This document shows positions 10,016-19,232 of a DNA stretch of 64,000 nt, piece after piece. Numbering within the stretch: position 1 is the first letter of the stretch; each line of letters begins with the position of its first letter. A model generated the notes under the pieces. The model saw only the letters and a program-made list of their open reading frames with translations, did no database searches and had not been told where the DNA came from. This stretch comes from Spirochaetota bacterium (GTDB lineage: Bacteria; Spirochaetota; UBA4802; UBA5368). The stretch covers positions 1-64,000 of the forward strand of contig DATIKU010000014.1 in assembly GCA_035477215.1 (NCBI GenBank), read 5' to 3'. Position numbers and translations under genes: made by a program.

Positions 10016-12079
10016 TCATTTTTTTTCAACCGCGCCCGAAGCGGGGCCGTGAAGGAGACTGACCGCCCACCGGCCGGCCTGCGCGCCGGTTCCATCCTTC
10101 AGTATTATGAGAATGCCGTTTTCACCGTATCCTCCCAGGAAAAGCCCGTATCCCGTCAACCGGTTGGTGCCGGAAAGAATGGTCGCGGTCTTGCCCCACG
10201 AACGGTCGGGGTCCGATCGCCCGGTTCCGAGCACGCCGGCGGCGGTCCCTGTATCCATGGTGTCGAACAGCGCCCGTGAGATGATTGCCCGCCGCCCGGG
10301 CGCGATCTGAATTTCGAATGACGCGTTTTCCCCCGGCGAAACGAGCCGCGCGAGCGCGACCAGGCCGCGAACCGACAGGCCGAACCGGTAATCGAGCCCG
10401 GCGAGCAGGTGAGCGGATTCCCGTGGGCCGTGAACGGGAGGCATTTCGATTCGAATTCCCGCTGTGGAGAGCGATTCACAAAAGCGGCGAAAAGAGCTTA
10501 CATTGATCGAACCATTCAGGGAGGCGAAATAAAGGTTGCACGAATGCGAGAGCGCCTCACTCATGCCGACGTCGCCATGGCCCACGGGTGTCCAGCACCG
10601 TTCGGGCAGCGGCGTTCCGGCGCGACCCGTGCAGTGATACCGGTGCGCGTCGAAGAGGTCCGGCCGCTCGGCCGCGCAGTACAGCGCCACGACCAGCTTG
10701 AAGATGGAGCCGGGCGGAAGAACGCGGTTTTCGATACCCCGGTGGCTGGAGCGGGTGATCTCGCCGCTCTGGAGATCGAAGAGGGCGTGTGAAAGCCCGG
10801 GTGGGGGCGCCTCGACCTGGTGTTTATACAGCATGAAGCGGACCGCCGGATAATAGTGAGCAAGTATCTCATGGCGGGAGTATCCCCGTTGTGCGAGTCC
10901 GAGCGCGCCCTTCTGGCAGAGTCCGGCGCCGTGCCCGTTCCCGGTGCCGTTGAAGATGAATACCGTTTCGCCGCGCTCCAGTATCGTCTCAATCCGGTAC
11001 TCGTTGCTTTTCAAAAAACTCCATCCCCTGCGACGGTTGATACGCAACCTGAAGTCTTCGGCGGGGTAGCCGTGGTGCATGTCGCCGGCGCGCAGGGTTA
11101 CAGTGAGCGTCTTTGTGTCGATCGAGAGGGAAACCGGTGACAAATAAGGAGCGTCGCTCCCCGTGAGAATGGAGGCGAGGTCCTTCGCCGGAAGGCGGGC
11201 CTGCCATGCAGAGCGGGCGCCCCCGCACAGTTTCGTTCCCGTTTCCGACAGGCGGTCCCGCTCCCCATGGCAGGTTTTTCCGGCGGGGCCGAAAACGCGC
11301 GCTCCGAGCGTGCGCCCGCCGCACTCCGCGTGGAAATGCGCACCGCACGCGAGCGAACGCGGGTCGATGCGCCACGGAGTTTCCGGCGCGGGGGGGGCGC
11401 CGGCGAGGCCGCGGTAAACGACGCAGTGGGCGAGGTCGCACGCGTCGTAGTCTTTATGGGCGCGGGAGCGGCCGCCGGGTTCATGCCGGGCCTCGATGAG
11501 GAGGGTCAGGGCCTCGAACGCCTCTTCCGTGCCCGGCGGCATGGGGCCGTATTCAACGCGGGCACAATCGCGCGCGTATCGGGGAAGCCGCTCGGTGATG
11601 ATGAATTCCATGCCCCCTTTGTGGTTCCTGATCTCGAGGGGGAGAGGGTAGCGCCGCCGCTCGTTCCCGGTCCTCAGCTCGAACGTGTGGTCCGGGCCGG
11701 GCGTATCCATCATCCCCCCGAACGTGCCGCTCAGATCGCCCGCGTCGGTTACGAGCGTCCATCCGCCGACGGCGGGACGCGCTTCGGCGCGCCGTATGGA
11801 CACGCTCCCGGCACCGGATGCATCGTCGAACCGCGTGTCTTCGGGAAATAAGAAAATCGGCATGGCGGCGGCGTCGCCCTCCTGGCAGAGACGCATCGGC
11901 TTTGAAAGTATGCGAATACGAACGGTCTGTTCGTCGGTGATATCGGGGCCGTAGGTCGCCGGTGAAACGGCTCCGGGGCGCCAGGCGATCAGGAAAAAAA
12001 CGCAGAGCGGCAATAATTTAATTTTTTTTATTGACACCCGGAGGTCCTGTATGTATATTATGAGCGAGCACTCACTCAT
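10016..12079 (-). CDS. SpoIID/LytB-domain and penicillin-binding (SxxK) fusion protein
   Basis: 687 residues with an N-terminal membrane segment (residues about 21-40). Residues about 50-410 follow the SpoIID/LytB pattern, ending in GNGHGAGLCQKGALGLAQRGYS and ILAHYYP; a His-Cys-His-Cys cluster (HKDYDACDLAHC) resembles the SpoIID zinc site. Where SpoIID lytic transglycosylases have E-M-P with the catalytic Glu, this protein reads GPMP, so the domain may be inactive. Residues about 420-687 are a serine transpeptidase or class D-like fold: PPGSIFK (SxxK), SHSCN (SxN) and GKTA in the KTG position. It probably binds and cross-links peptidoglycan at the periplasmic face. The gene starts within a small ORF downstream of the alpha-2-macroglobulin gene. 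Confidence 0.8.
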   Translation of the reverse strand: MSECSLIIYIQDLRVSIKKIKLLPLCVFFLIAWRPGAVSPATYGPDITDEQTVRIRILSKPMRLCQEGDAAAMPIFLFPEDTRFDDASGAGSVSIRRAEARPAVGGWTLVTDAGDLSGTFGGMMDTPGPDHTFELRTGNERRRYPLPLEIRNHKGGMEFIITERLPRYARDCARVEYGPMPPGTEEAFEALTLLIEARHEPGGRSRAHKDYDACDLAHCVVYRGLAGAPPAPETPWRIDPRSLACGAHFHAECGGRTLGARVFGPAGKTCHGERDRLSETGTKLCGGARSAWQARLPAKDLASILTGSDAPYLSPVSLSIDTKTLTVTLRAGDMHHGYPAEDFRLRINRRRGWSFLKSNEYRIETILERGETVFIFNGTGNGHGAGLCQKGALGLAQRGYSRHEILAHYYPAVRFMLYKHQVEAPPPGLSHALFDLQSGEITRSSHRGIENRVLPPGSIFKLVVALYCAAERPDLFDAHRYHCTGRAGTPLPERCWTPVGHGDVGMSEALSHSCNLYFASLNGSINVSSFRRFCESLSTAGIRIEMPPVHGPRESAHLLAGLDYRFGLSVRGLVALARLVSPGENASFEIQIAPGRRAIISRALFDTMDTGTAAGVLGTGRSDPDRSWGKTATILSGTNRLTGYGLFLGGYGENGILIILKDGTGAQAGRWAVSLLHGPASGAVEKK

Positions 12080-12188
12080 TAAGCCCGCTCCACACCAGCC
12101 GGAAGAGCGGGCGGGAGATGGGATGCGGGAGGTTCGCCATGTTGACCAGAATCGCTTTCGGTATGTTTTCGGTGTTGTATAAAATCAT
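12072..12188 (-). CDS. Possible 38-residue small protein
   Basis: Three consecutive ATG codons (12194, 12191, 12188) follow AGGGA; the third has the best spacing. The frame reads MILYNTENIPKAILVNMANL and ends TGA eight bases inside the start of the SpoIID fusion gene (ATGAGTGA), a classic coupling arrangement. It has no recognisable domain. It may be a real small protein or only a coupling device that lets ribosomes reach the next gene. Confidence 0.35.
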   Translation of the reverse strand: MILYNTENIPKAILVNMANLPHPISRPLFRLVWSGLNE

Positions 12189-12231
12189 CATCATTCCCTA
12201 TTACAAAGCCAGGGGTGGAAGAAATGCCGGA

Positions 12232-12255
12232 GAGTGCCGCGCGTAAGCGGCACTC
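12232..12255 (-). promoter_or_regulatory. Perfect hairpin directly after the alpha-2-macroglobulin stop
   Basis: GAGTGCCGC and GCGGCACTC form a nine-base stem with a six-base loop. No T-run follows on the minus strand, so it is more likely an mRNA-stabilising or processing hairpin inside the operon than a terminator. Confidence 0.55.
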
Positions 12256-15200
12256 CTATTTCTTCTCGACCGAGAATCGCGCCGGGACCGCCCATCCCTG
12301 AATGGACGGCTCGTACATGCATTCCATCCGGGCGGGCTTTACCATGAACCGCCCCGGGAGCTCGGCCCGCATGATATAGGCGATCTCGTATATTTCCCCC
12401 TTCCTGATCCTGGTAAAGAAAAACACCATGCGGTTGTCGCGCCGCTCGCTGTGCGAGTACGGCTGGTACTCGTCATAGGCGTTTTTCATCACGACCTCGA
12501 ACCCCGATGGGAGGTAGTCCTCGAGAACCAGGTACTCGAAATCGTCCTGTGCGCGGAAGCGCACCTTCACCATGATCTCATCGCCGACCCGGATTGGCGC
12601 GGTCGACGAAATGGCCTGGGGCACCATGTACTCGTTGTTGTTGATGTCGCGCACGCGCGTAACCGCGTGGAAGCTGCGCGAAAGGCCGATGCCGTTCTCG
12701 AGAGAACGCATGCTACGCACCTCGGACTTGAACAGCGACATGAATTCCGAGCTTTTAAAGTACAGGTTCCCCCGAAGCGTCACGTCGAAGCTCACCTCGC
12801 CGCCCGCGCTGCCGTCGGCAATGATGGTGTGGAGCGCGCCGGCGGCCGTTGCGGGAACGGCGACGCGGCGCGTGAGGGCCGCAAGGTCCTTCATCGAGCC
12901 CGTGTCATAGGATATCGACGCGACCGGCTTTCCGTCGAGCGAGAAGGCGACCGTTCCGCTTTCGGCGCTCCCCGGGCCCGCGGCCTCCAGGTATCGGCAG
13001 GCGGCGAGGATCACCGTGGCGGTCTCCTTGGTCGAGTTCCAGCGGTCGTCCGTGCCGCGGCGCGAGATCGAGCTTACTATCTGCGCGGGTAGCGGCGAGC
13101 GGTCACCGGCGAAGACGAGCGATTCCAGCACGTGCGCGGTCAGCTCGACGCTGCCGCCCTGCCAGCTCCACGCGTGCGAGGGAAGGGCCTCCCAGTACAC
13201 GCCGCGCGCGTCGCGCTTCTGCATGTTTCTGAGCGTGTCGATGAAGCGGGGCAGGGCCGCCTCGATTCGCTCGCGGTCCAGGGGTTGAAGATTTCGTATA
13301 TTTTGACCGAGCGCGAGCGCGCGCACCAGGAACGTAAGCGTATATGCAGTCGGTTTTTTATCGCCTGCTATTTCGCGGAAAGCCGTATCGTTCCATCGTC
13401 CGTGAAGTGCGTAAACGTACAACAGATACGCCGCGGCGTCGCGGTCGTTAGCGGCGTCGGCGAGCATGCGTTCCACCGCCTGGAGGGCGTTCCCGACCCG
13501 TTCCCGGTCTACCGTATAACCGAGCATTTGGGCCGTATGGAGCGCATAGAGCGCGTGGCCCGTGAGGAACTCGTTGCCGCGGTCTCCGCTCCACCATCCC
13601 CACGAGCCGTCGTCGTTCTGGGCGCGTTGCACGCGTTCGAGCCCGGCCGCGGCCGTTTCCTCAATTCTGAGAGCTGATACGAGCCCTTCCATACCCCTCT
13701 TCGCGAGCATGGATTTAAGAGCCAGCGCGGGCAGAAAGCGATTGATGTTCTGCTCGACACAGCCGAACGGATATTCCGCAAGGTAGCGCGCGGCCTTCGC
13801 CATACGGGCGATGGGGCCCGGGTTAAGCGAGATGACGATTTCCGAGGGAACGAAGTCGAAGTCGTCCGCAGCCGGCGGCGGCCTCACAGACACGGTCCGG
13901 TTGTCGGCCATGTCGCCGGCGCCGTAGAGCGCATAGGGCACGCCCCGGCTGTGCACCGGAATGCTGAGCGCGAGCGCGTCGCGCGCCGCTGCGTCGGCCG
14001 TCGCGGAGAAGAGGAGCTTCATGGAATCGCGGCCCTCGGGGACCTTTACGGTGTAGTAGGCGCGCGACGAACCGAAGGCGGGCAGGCTCATGCGCACGGA
14101 CTCGTCGGGCTGAACGGGCGCCCCGTCGGCCTTGAGCTCGGTCTTTACGTCGGGAAGCCCGCGCGTGGTGTTGCTGTTGACGATGCCGACCAGTCCCACG
14201 GTATCGCCCTCGATCATGAACCGCGGCCTGCCGACGCGCGCGATGAGGTCCTGCGTTACGAGTATTTCAGATTTGCGCTCGCCCACGCGGCCGGCCAGGT
14301 CGTGGCCGCGCGCGGTCAGACGCCATGTGGTGAGGTTGTCGGGCAGGTCGAAGCTCACCTCGGCGCGTCCGTCGTCGCCCGTGCGTATGTCCGCCTTCCA
14401 GAAGGCGGTGTCCTCGAACTTCTCGCGCACCTTCACCTTTCCCTCCTTGGCGGCGCCGGCGAGCACCGTTATCGGGTACGAATAGTTCGTGAGCACCCAG
14501 TTGGAGATCCTCGCGTAGAAAAAATCGAGCATCTTCGGCGTATGGTCGTGGCGAATCGAGTAGATCGCCTCGTCGACCACGCCGAGCGATAGGTCGGCCC
14601 TGAGGGGCCTGCCGTTCTCGTCGTCCACTTTGAAACGCACGGTGGCCTTCTCGCCGGGCAGGTATTTCTCCTTCGCCGGAGCGATGCTGATCATAATTTG
14701 CGTGTCGGCGTCGGGAAGCGTTACGCCGGCCGAGCTCGTAAAGAGCGCGCGGCTTCGCTGCATCGTCGCGGTTATATAGCAGTTCGGAGCGTATTCTTCT
14801 TTTATGAGCATCTTCACCGGCATGACGTTGCCGGTCATCCGAACGACCTTCTTTTCGTAGACGTCCCGGCCCTCCACCGTGAGGCACACCCACGCGTCGG
14901 GGAAGCGGCTTTTTAACAGGCAGGTGATCTCTCCGGGTTTGTCGAGGGCCGGCCGGTCAACGGACATTTCGAGGTTTTTAAAGCGCGAATCCACGCGCGC
15001 GCCGCGCGAGCTGTACACCCACACCACGCGCGAGGCGGTGATCTCGTTTTCCCGGCGGTCGCGGGCCGCGGCGAGAATGTCGAACTCGCCGTACAGGTCG
15101 AACTTTTTCGGGAGCTCGAGCCGGTAGGCGCCCTTCTCGTCGGTCTGGAACTTACGCTCGAAAACGGGGGTCTTGTCGTGCACGTAGACGCGCTGCCATG

Positions 15201-17631
15201 GTTTCCAGAGATACCGGAATACCTTGATCTCGACCGGCGCGCTGACGGGGGTGCCGTCGTGGGCGGTCGTCTTCACTTCGACGATCTTCTTTTCGTCGTC
15301 GGCGAAAAAGCTCCGGGCCGGGTTGATCTTGATATAGAAGTCCCCGCGCCCGACCTTTACGCTGGCGCGCGAGGTGATGCTGACGTTCGACCGGTCCACG
15401 ATCGTCGCTTCGAGCGTTATCTCGCGGTCGTATGGAAAACTTCCGCAGGCCAGGCGCAGCGCGGCCACGCCGTTATCGTCGAGGTAGCGGTCGCCTTCCA
15501 GCCTGATGCGGTTATACGCCTCGCTGTGGCCGTAGTCCTCCTCCCACCAGTAGGTGGTGTCGGTGTCGCGAAGGCGGCTTTCGTAAAAGCGGTATTTTAC
15601 CAGGGCGCCCTTCAGCGGCGCGCCGAAAAAGTACTTGGCGTCAACGCGGAACTCGGCGGTGTCGCCGTTTATGAAATATGGCCGGGAGGGGGCGATATCG
15701 ATTTTAAATTCGGGCTTGCGGTACTGCTCCACGTAAAAGCGTCCGCCGTCGTACAGTGTCTCGGCGGTCTTGCCTACCCGGATGCGGTGTTCGCCCAGGC
15801 GCGCCTCGCCGTCGAGTTTGATCGAGCCGCTGTACGTCCCCCACTGGTCGAGCGTCATGGAGCCGCTCCGGAGCGTCTCGTCGAAATCGGCATTCCGGAT
15901 CTCGTAATGCAGCGCGCTCGACGAGAGCGGGGCAAAGCGCCGTTCCCGCTTCTTCCCGATTATCTTGTAGAAAACCGTGTCGCCCGCGCGGTAGACGGGC
16001 CGGTCTGTATAGACGAAATACTTGCTCTCCTCCTGCGCGAAGGAGTAGGGCGAGCCGGTGCTCGCGAACGCGTAGCTTCCATCGGGCGCGACGGCGAGCA
16101 CCGAGAGGTGCATGCCGCTTTTAAGCGGATTGTGGAATATGCCGCCCGCGTCGGTCATTCCACGGCGTACGATTTTAATCGGAAGGTCCTCGATGCGCTC
16201 GGGCGGTTTCGCAGCGGTGCGCCGCGCCGTGGCAGATTGTTTCACCGGCGTATTGTCGAATACCACCACCGAGGCGTTAGGCACCGGTTCGTTCGTTACA
16301 AGGCTCGTTACGTAGGCGAAGACCGATTCGCGCGAGCGCTTGACCACAAGCCCCGTCGAGGTGACGGTGAAGAATTTCCGATCGACGGCGCGCCCGGCAC
16401 CCGCGACCTCGACGCAGTAGGCGCCCGCGGGAAGCGGTTCGTTGAGGTCCATGGACTGGTAACGCCATTCATAGGGCTGGAAGTCCTGAACGGGAAGCTC
16501 CCATTCGCGCACGGTTTCGAGCTTCGCTTCGCGCACGTCGAGCTTGTTCGGGTCGACCCGGCCGCCCAGGATGAGGCCCAGCGGTACGCGGTAGATCCTG
16601 GCGTTGACCTTTTCGAGGCGGATCGTTTTGAGATTGAACTCAACCTTCATGCCCGGCGCAAAGGTGTAGCGGTACGAGTACACCTGTATCTGAGGTTCCT
16701 TCGGTCTGACGGTGAAGTTGAAGCCTTTAATCTCCGCGCCCTCCTCGATCGCGAGCGGCGGTGCGTCGAGGGCGTAGAAGCCCTCGTGGGAGAGGGACAC
16801 GGCGTACGTGCCCGGCTTGATGTCATCGATCCGGTAGCTTCCGTCGTGGTAGGATACGGCGGCATGAGTTACGCGCCCCTTCAGCGTTATGTTCATATTG
16901 ACGGCGCGGCCATCCACGCCCTGTATGGCGATCGAACCGGAGATCGACGCGGGACGGAAGAGCCTCATCGGAAGCGCGAATCGCTCGCCGCTTTTCAGTC
17001 GCTGTATGACGGCCGTCTCCGCGATATAGCCGGGTTTCGCGAACGCGACGACATACGAGCCCTCGGCCAGGCGCGAAAAAGAGTATTTGCCGGCCGCGTC
17101 ACTCGCGGCGATGAGGGGGCGGTCCATCGGCGGATCGTCGTGTTCGCCCTGGTCTCCCGACGAGAGTTTGACCTCGACCCCCGCTATGGGTACGCCGGCC
17201 GAATCCCGTACCACGCCCTCAAGGATGCCCTCGCGCCGCAGCTCGATCGCGTACCTGCCCGCGGATATCGACTCGGTGGTAATATATGGTACATAACCGT
17301 CCGCGCTGATCTCTATGCGGTAACGGACATGTTTAATGAATTCGTCGATGCGGAACGCTCCGCTCGAATCGGTTTCGAGGCGGTAGTAGCCCATGCCCAT
17401 GTTCGCGTTCTTGATCTCGACCGTCGCGCCGCGGATCCCCTTGCGCGTCGCCGCGTCGATCACCGTTCCCTCGATGACCTCGGAGCGGGCGAGGTCGGCC
17501 GGGCCGGCCTTTTTATAAACGGTCCTGCCGTCGGGGAGCACCTCGCGCCCGGTGGTCGCGCATGAGAGCGTGGCGGCGACCATGATTAAAAGCGAGGCGG
17601 TATGTGCGGCCTTTAGCAATCGTGAGCGCAT
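12256..17631 (-). CDS. Bacterial alpha-2-macroglobulin lipoprotein (thioester type)
   Basis: About 1791 residues. A lipobox (VAATLSC) ends the signal peptide, so the protein is lipid-anchored. The N-terminal third holds three or four carboxypeptidase-regulatory-like beta sandwiches (EGTVIDAATRKGIRGATVEI, EGVVRDSAGVPIAGVEV, SGSIAIQGVDG). MG domains follow, with the A2M segment VVDEAIYSIRHDH. The thioester motif GCVEQN is intact with Cys1291, then the helical TED domain (SWGWWSGDRGNEFLTGHALYAL). It should trap proteases covalently in the periplasm and protect the envelope. ATG 17631 has GGAGA at good spacing; 17637 is possible. Other bacteria pair this gene with pbpC; here the partner is a SpoIID/PBP fusion. 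Confidence 0.93.
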   Translation of the reverse strand: MRSRLLKAAHTASLLIMVAATLSCATTGREVLPDGRTVYKKAGPADLARSEVIEGTVIDAATRKGIRGATVEIKNANMGMGYYRLETDSSGAFRIDEFIKHVRYRIEISADGYVPYITTESISAGRYAIELRREGILEGVVRDSAGVPIAGVEVKLSSGDQGEHDDPPMDRPLIAASDAAGKYSFSRLAEGSYVVAFAKPGYIAETAVIQRLKSGERFALPMRLFRPASISGSIAIQGVDGRAVNMNITLKGRVTHAAVSYHDGSYRIDDIKPGTYAVSLSHEGFYALDAPPLAIEEGAEIKGFNFTVRPKEPQIQVYSYRYTFAPGMKVEFNLKTIRLEKVNARIYRVPLGLILGGRVDPNKLDVREAKLETVREWELPVQDFQPYEWRYQSMDLNEPLPAGAYCVEVAGAGRAVDRKFFTVTSTGLVVKRSRESVFAYVTSLVTNEPVPNASVVVFDNTPVKQSATARRTAAKPPERIEDLPIKIVRRGMTDAGGIFHNPLKSGMHLSVLAVAPDGSYAFASTGSPYSFAQEESKYFVYTDRPVYRAGDTVFYKIIGKKRERRFAPLSSSALHYEIRNADFDETLRSGSMTLDQWGTYSGSIKLDGEARLGEHRIRVGKTAETLYDGGRFYVEQYRKPEFKIDIAPSRPYFINGDTAEFRVDAKYFFGAPLKGALVKYRFYESRLRDTDTTYWWEEDYGHSEAYNRIRLEGDRYLDDNGVAALRLACGSFPYDREITLEATIVDRSNVSITSRASVKVGRGDFYIKINPARSFFADDEKKIVEVKTTAHDGTPVSAPVEIKVFRYLWKPWQRVYVHDKTPVFERKFQTDEKGAYRLELPKKFDLYGEFDILAAARDRRENEITASRVVWVYSSRGARVDSRFKNLEMSVDRPALDKPGEITCLLKSRFPDAWVCLTVEGRDVYEKKVVRMTGNVMPVKMLIKEEYAPNCYITATMQRSRALFTSSAGVTLPDADTQIMISIAPAKEKYLPGEKATVRFKVDDENGRPLRADLSLGVVDEAIYSIRHDHTPKMLDFFYARISNWVLTNYSYPITVLAGAAKEGKVKVREKFEDTAFWKADIRTGDDGRAEVSFDLPDNLTTWRLTARGHDLAGRVGERKSEILVTQDLIARVGRPRFMIEGDTVGLVGIVNSNTTRGLPDVKTELKADGAPVQPDESVRMSLPAFGSSRAYYTVKVPEGRDSMKLLFSATADAAARDALALSIPVHSRGVPYALYGAGDMADNRTVSVRPPPAADDFDFVPSEIVISLNPGPIARMAKAARYLAEYPFGCVEQNINRFLPALALKSMLAKRGMEGLVSALRIEETAAAGLERVQRAQNDDGSWGWWSGDRGNEFLTGHALYALHTAQMLGYTVDRERVGNALQAVERMLADAANDRDAAAYLLYVYALHGRWNDTAFREIAGDKKPTAYTLTFLVRALALGQNIRNLQPLDRERIEAALPRFIDTLRNMQKRDARGVYWEALPSHAWSWQGGSVELTAHVLESLVFAGDRSPLPAQIVSSISRRGTDDRWNSTKETATVILAACRYLEAAGPGSAESGTVAFSLDGKPVASISYDTGSMKDLAALTRRVAVPATAAGALHTIIADGSAGGEVSFDVTLRGNLYFKSSEFMSLFKSEVRSMRSLENGIGLSRSFHAVTRVRDINNNEYMVPQAISSTAPIRVGDEIMVKVRFRAQDDFEYLVLEDYLPSGFEVVMKNAYDEYQPYSHSERRDNRMVFFFTRIRKGEIYEIAYIMRAELPGRFMVKPARMECMYEPSIQGWAVPARFSVEKK

Positions 17632-17678
17632 TGTCATATTCTCCGGGAGATGGGATCGCGCCGGGTGGAGGCGCGGTT

Positions 17679-18266
17679 TCAGCGTATCGTCACGGCGCGG
17701 AAAACCGCGCACTGTACGACCGTTCCAGACCCGATCATCCTGTCGAGACGGTCCCGGCTCCTGATCTCGGAGGGGACCAGTACGATCTTTTCGCCGGTCT
17801 CGAAACTTATCATAAGGCCGAAACGGGAAAAATCAACCTGATTAATGTCGTCAACGGGCACGAGCTCCCCCGCCACCGTGAGTATGATCCTCGTTTCGCC
17901 GAGATCCCGGAGGTCCAAGGGAGGATACCGCGGGTCAAGGAACAGCGCTCCGTTTATGTATTCGCGCAGGGTGAGCTCGGCGTCCTCCGTTTTATGGTGA
18001 AAGGCCCCGAAGCAACCCCGTACCTTCGATCCCTTTACAAGGGTGATAAAAAAGCCGAGCCTCCCGAAATAGGGCGGAACACCGACCGAAAGGGGCCGGG
18101 AGCATTCCCTGGCCGCCAGTCGCTCGCGGGCAATGCAGCGCATCCAGTCGGAGAGCATGGCCGATTCCGGGCTTTTCGCGAAGCCGGCCCATTCCCGAAG
18201 CGGATCGTCGGGAGAGGCCTGTGATGGCGCGAAAAGAGCGAGCGCGATGAGCAGGGCGCGCATCAT
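17679..18266 (-). CDS. Exported AMMECR1-domain protein
   Basis: 195 residues. A signal peptide (MMRALLIALALFAPSQAS) precedes an AMMECR1 domain: GFFITLVKGSKVRGCFGAF, LREYINGALFLDPRYPPL and a late beta region. AMMECR1 proteins are usually cytoplasmic and of unclear chemistry, with the RGC(I/F)G motif the likely active centre; here the Cys is kept but the protein is exported. The start overlaps the vanW-like stop (ATGATGA), indicating translational coupling, and 47 bases separate it from the alpha-2-macroglobulin start. Context points to a periplasmic or envelope role; the reaction is unknown. Confidence 0.82.
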   Translation of the reverse strand: MMRALLIALALFAPSQASPDDPLREWAGFAKSPESAMLSDWMRCIARERLAARECSRPLSVGVPPYFGRLGFFITLVKGSKVRGCFGAFHHKTEDAELTLREYINGALFLDPRYPPLDLRDLGETRIILTVAGELVPVDDINQVDFSRFGLMISFETGEKIVLVPSEIRSRDRLDRMIGSGTVVQCAVFRAVTIR

Positions 18267-18973
18267 TTGAGGTACACCGCCGGGTAATGATCCTTATAGA
18301 GGAGAAATGACTCGATGAGCCGGTCGCCGGAAAGTTTCTTCCGGTAGACGTTTACGCTTATGCCTCCGCGGGGACGCCTTCCGTCGTTCTGGATCGGAAG
18401 CTCCGCCTCTTCCTCCTCGGTGAATATCTCGTAGCGAAATGGAGGATGGCCGTCAGCCCGAATCCGCACCAGCAGGCTTTTGCCGCTTACGGACAACTCG
18501 ATATACAGTTTCTGATCGTAGGGGTTACGCATACGGAGGTCCTTCTTTCCGTATTTTATCGTCGCGTCCAGTCCCGGCGGCACATAGGTGACGGGCTGAA
18601 AGTGACGGTGTCGCTCCGCTATTTCGCAGCCCGCGGCAAGAAGCGCGTTAAAGAGAGTGGACGACACCTGGCAGAGACCGCCGCCGGGTTCGTAGCGGAC
18701 CTCGTCGCGGTAGAGCACCGCGCCGTTTCTGAATCCGTTCCGGGCGGAGCCTTCGCCGACCGTGTCATTGAACGAAAATATGGATTTCGGCATGATGACG
18801 TATCCGCCAAGCTTCCCGCAGGCGAGGCGGATGTTGTGGCGCACCGCATCGTCCTGATCTTCCACCGAGGTGGAGAACGAGGCGATGATCTCCGGCCTTC
18901 GATCCGCGGCAAAAGCGTCGAGGGACTGGAGCGCGACGATCATTGTTAAAAGAAGTATCTTCAGTGGTTTCAT
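18263..18973 (-). CDS. Exported VanW-family protein
   Basis: 236 residues with a signal peptide (KILLLTMIVALQSLDAFAA). The VanW domain is clear: IFSFNDTVGEGSARNGF, EPGGGLCQVSSTLFNALL, ERHRHFQPVTYVPPGLDAT and DLRMRNPYDQ. VanW occurs as an accessory gene in some glycopeptide-resistance clusters and in many cell-wall proteins, but its activity is unestablished. It is the first gene of the minus-strand envelope operon leading to AMMECR1, alpha-2-macroglobulin and the SpoIID/PBP fusion, with a promoter candidate about 75 bases upstream. Confidence 0.88.
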   Translation of the reverse strand: MKPLKILLLTMIVALQSLDAFAADRRPEIIASFSTSVEDQDDAVRHNIRLACGKLGGYVIMPKSIFSFNDTVGEGSARNGFRNGAVLYRDEVRYEPGGGLCQVSSTLFNALLAAGCEIAERHRHFQPVTYVPPGLDATIKYGKKDLRMRNPYDQKLYIELSVSGKSLLVRIRADGHPPFRYEIFTEEEEAELPIQNDGRRPRGGISVNVYRKKLSGDRLIESFLLYKDHYPAVYLK

Positions 18974-19044
18974 GTCAGCCTTGCCGCGGACGGCGGGGTG
19001 CGGGATGCGGGGCTGAGGGTATGGCGCCGTCCTTTATGTGTAAT

Positions 19045-19073
19045 ACCATACCGGCTAACCGCTCCGCGGTCAA
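19045..19073 (-). promoter_or_regulatory. Candidate sigma-70-like promoter of the envelope operon
   Basis: On the minus strand TTGACC (19073-19068) is followed after 17 bases by TATGGT (19050-19045), about 75 bases before the vanW-like start. The match is partial. Confidence 0.4.
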
Positions 19074-19232
19074 TGATAAAGTTTATTGACTGGAGGAATA
19101 ATCGCGTTTTTCCGCCCCGCCGGCGTGAAAACGCACGAAACGAATAAATAATGGTTGCCTTTCGCGTGCAGAAAGCATATGGTCCCATCGATGGTCGGCA
19201 GCGGCGCCAGGCGGAATATAAACACGGCATAC

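Noticed and set aside
15178-17565. 795-codon plus-strand open frame antisense to the alpha-2-macroglobulin gene
   Set aside because: Low-complexity Arg/Val/Asp-rich translation typical of GC-rich antisense frames; the minus-strand gene has a lipobox, domains and a thioester motif.
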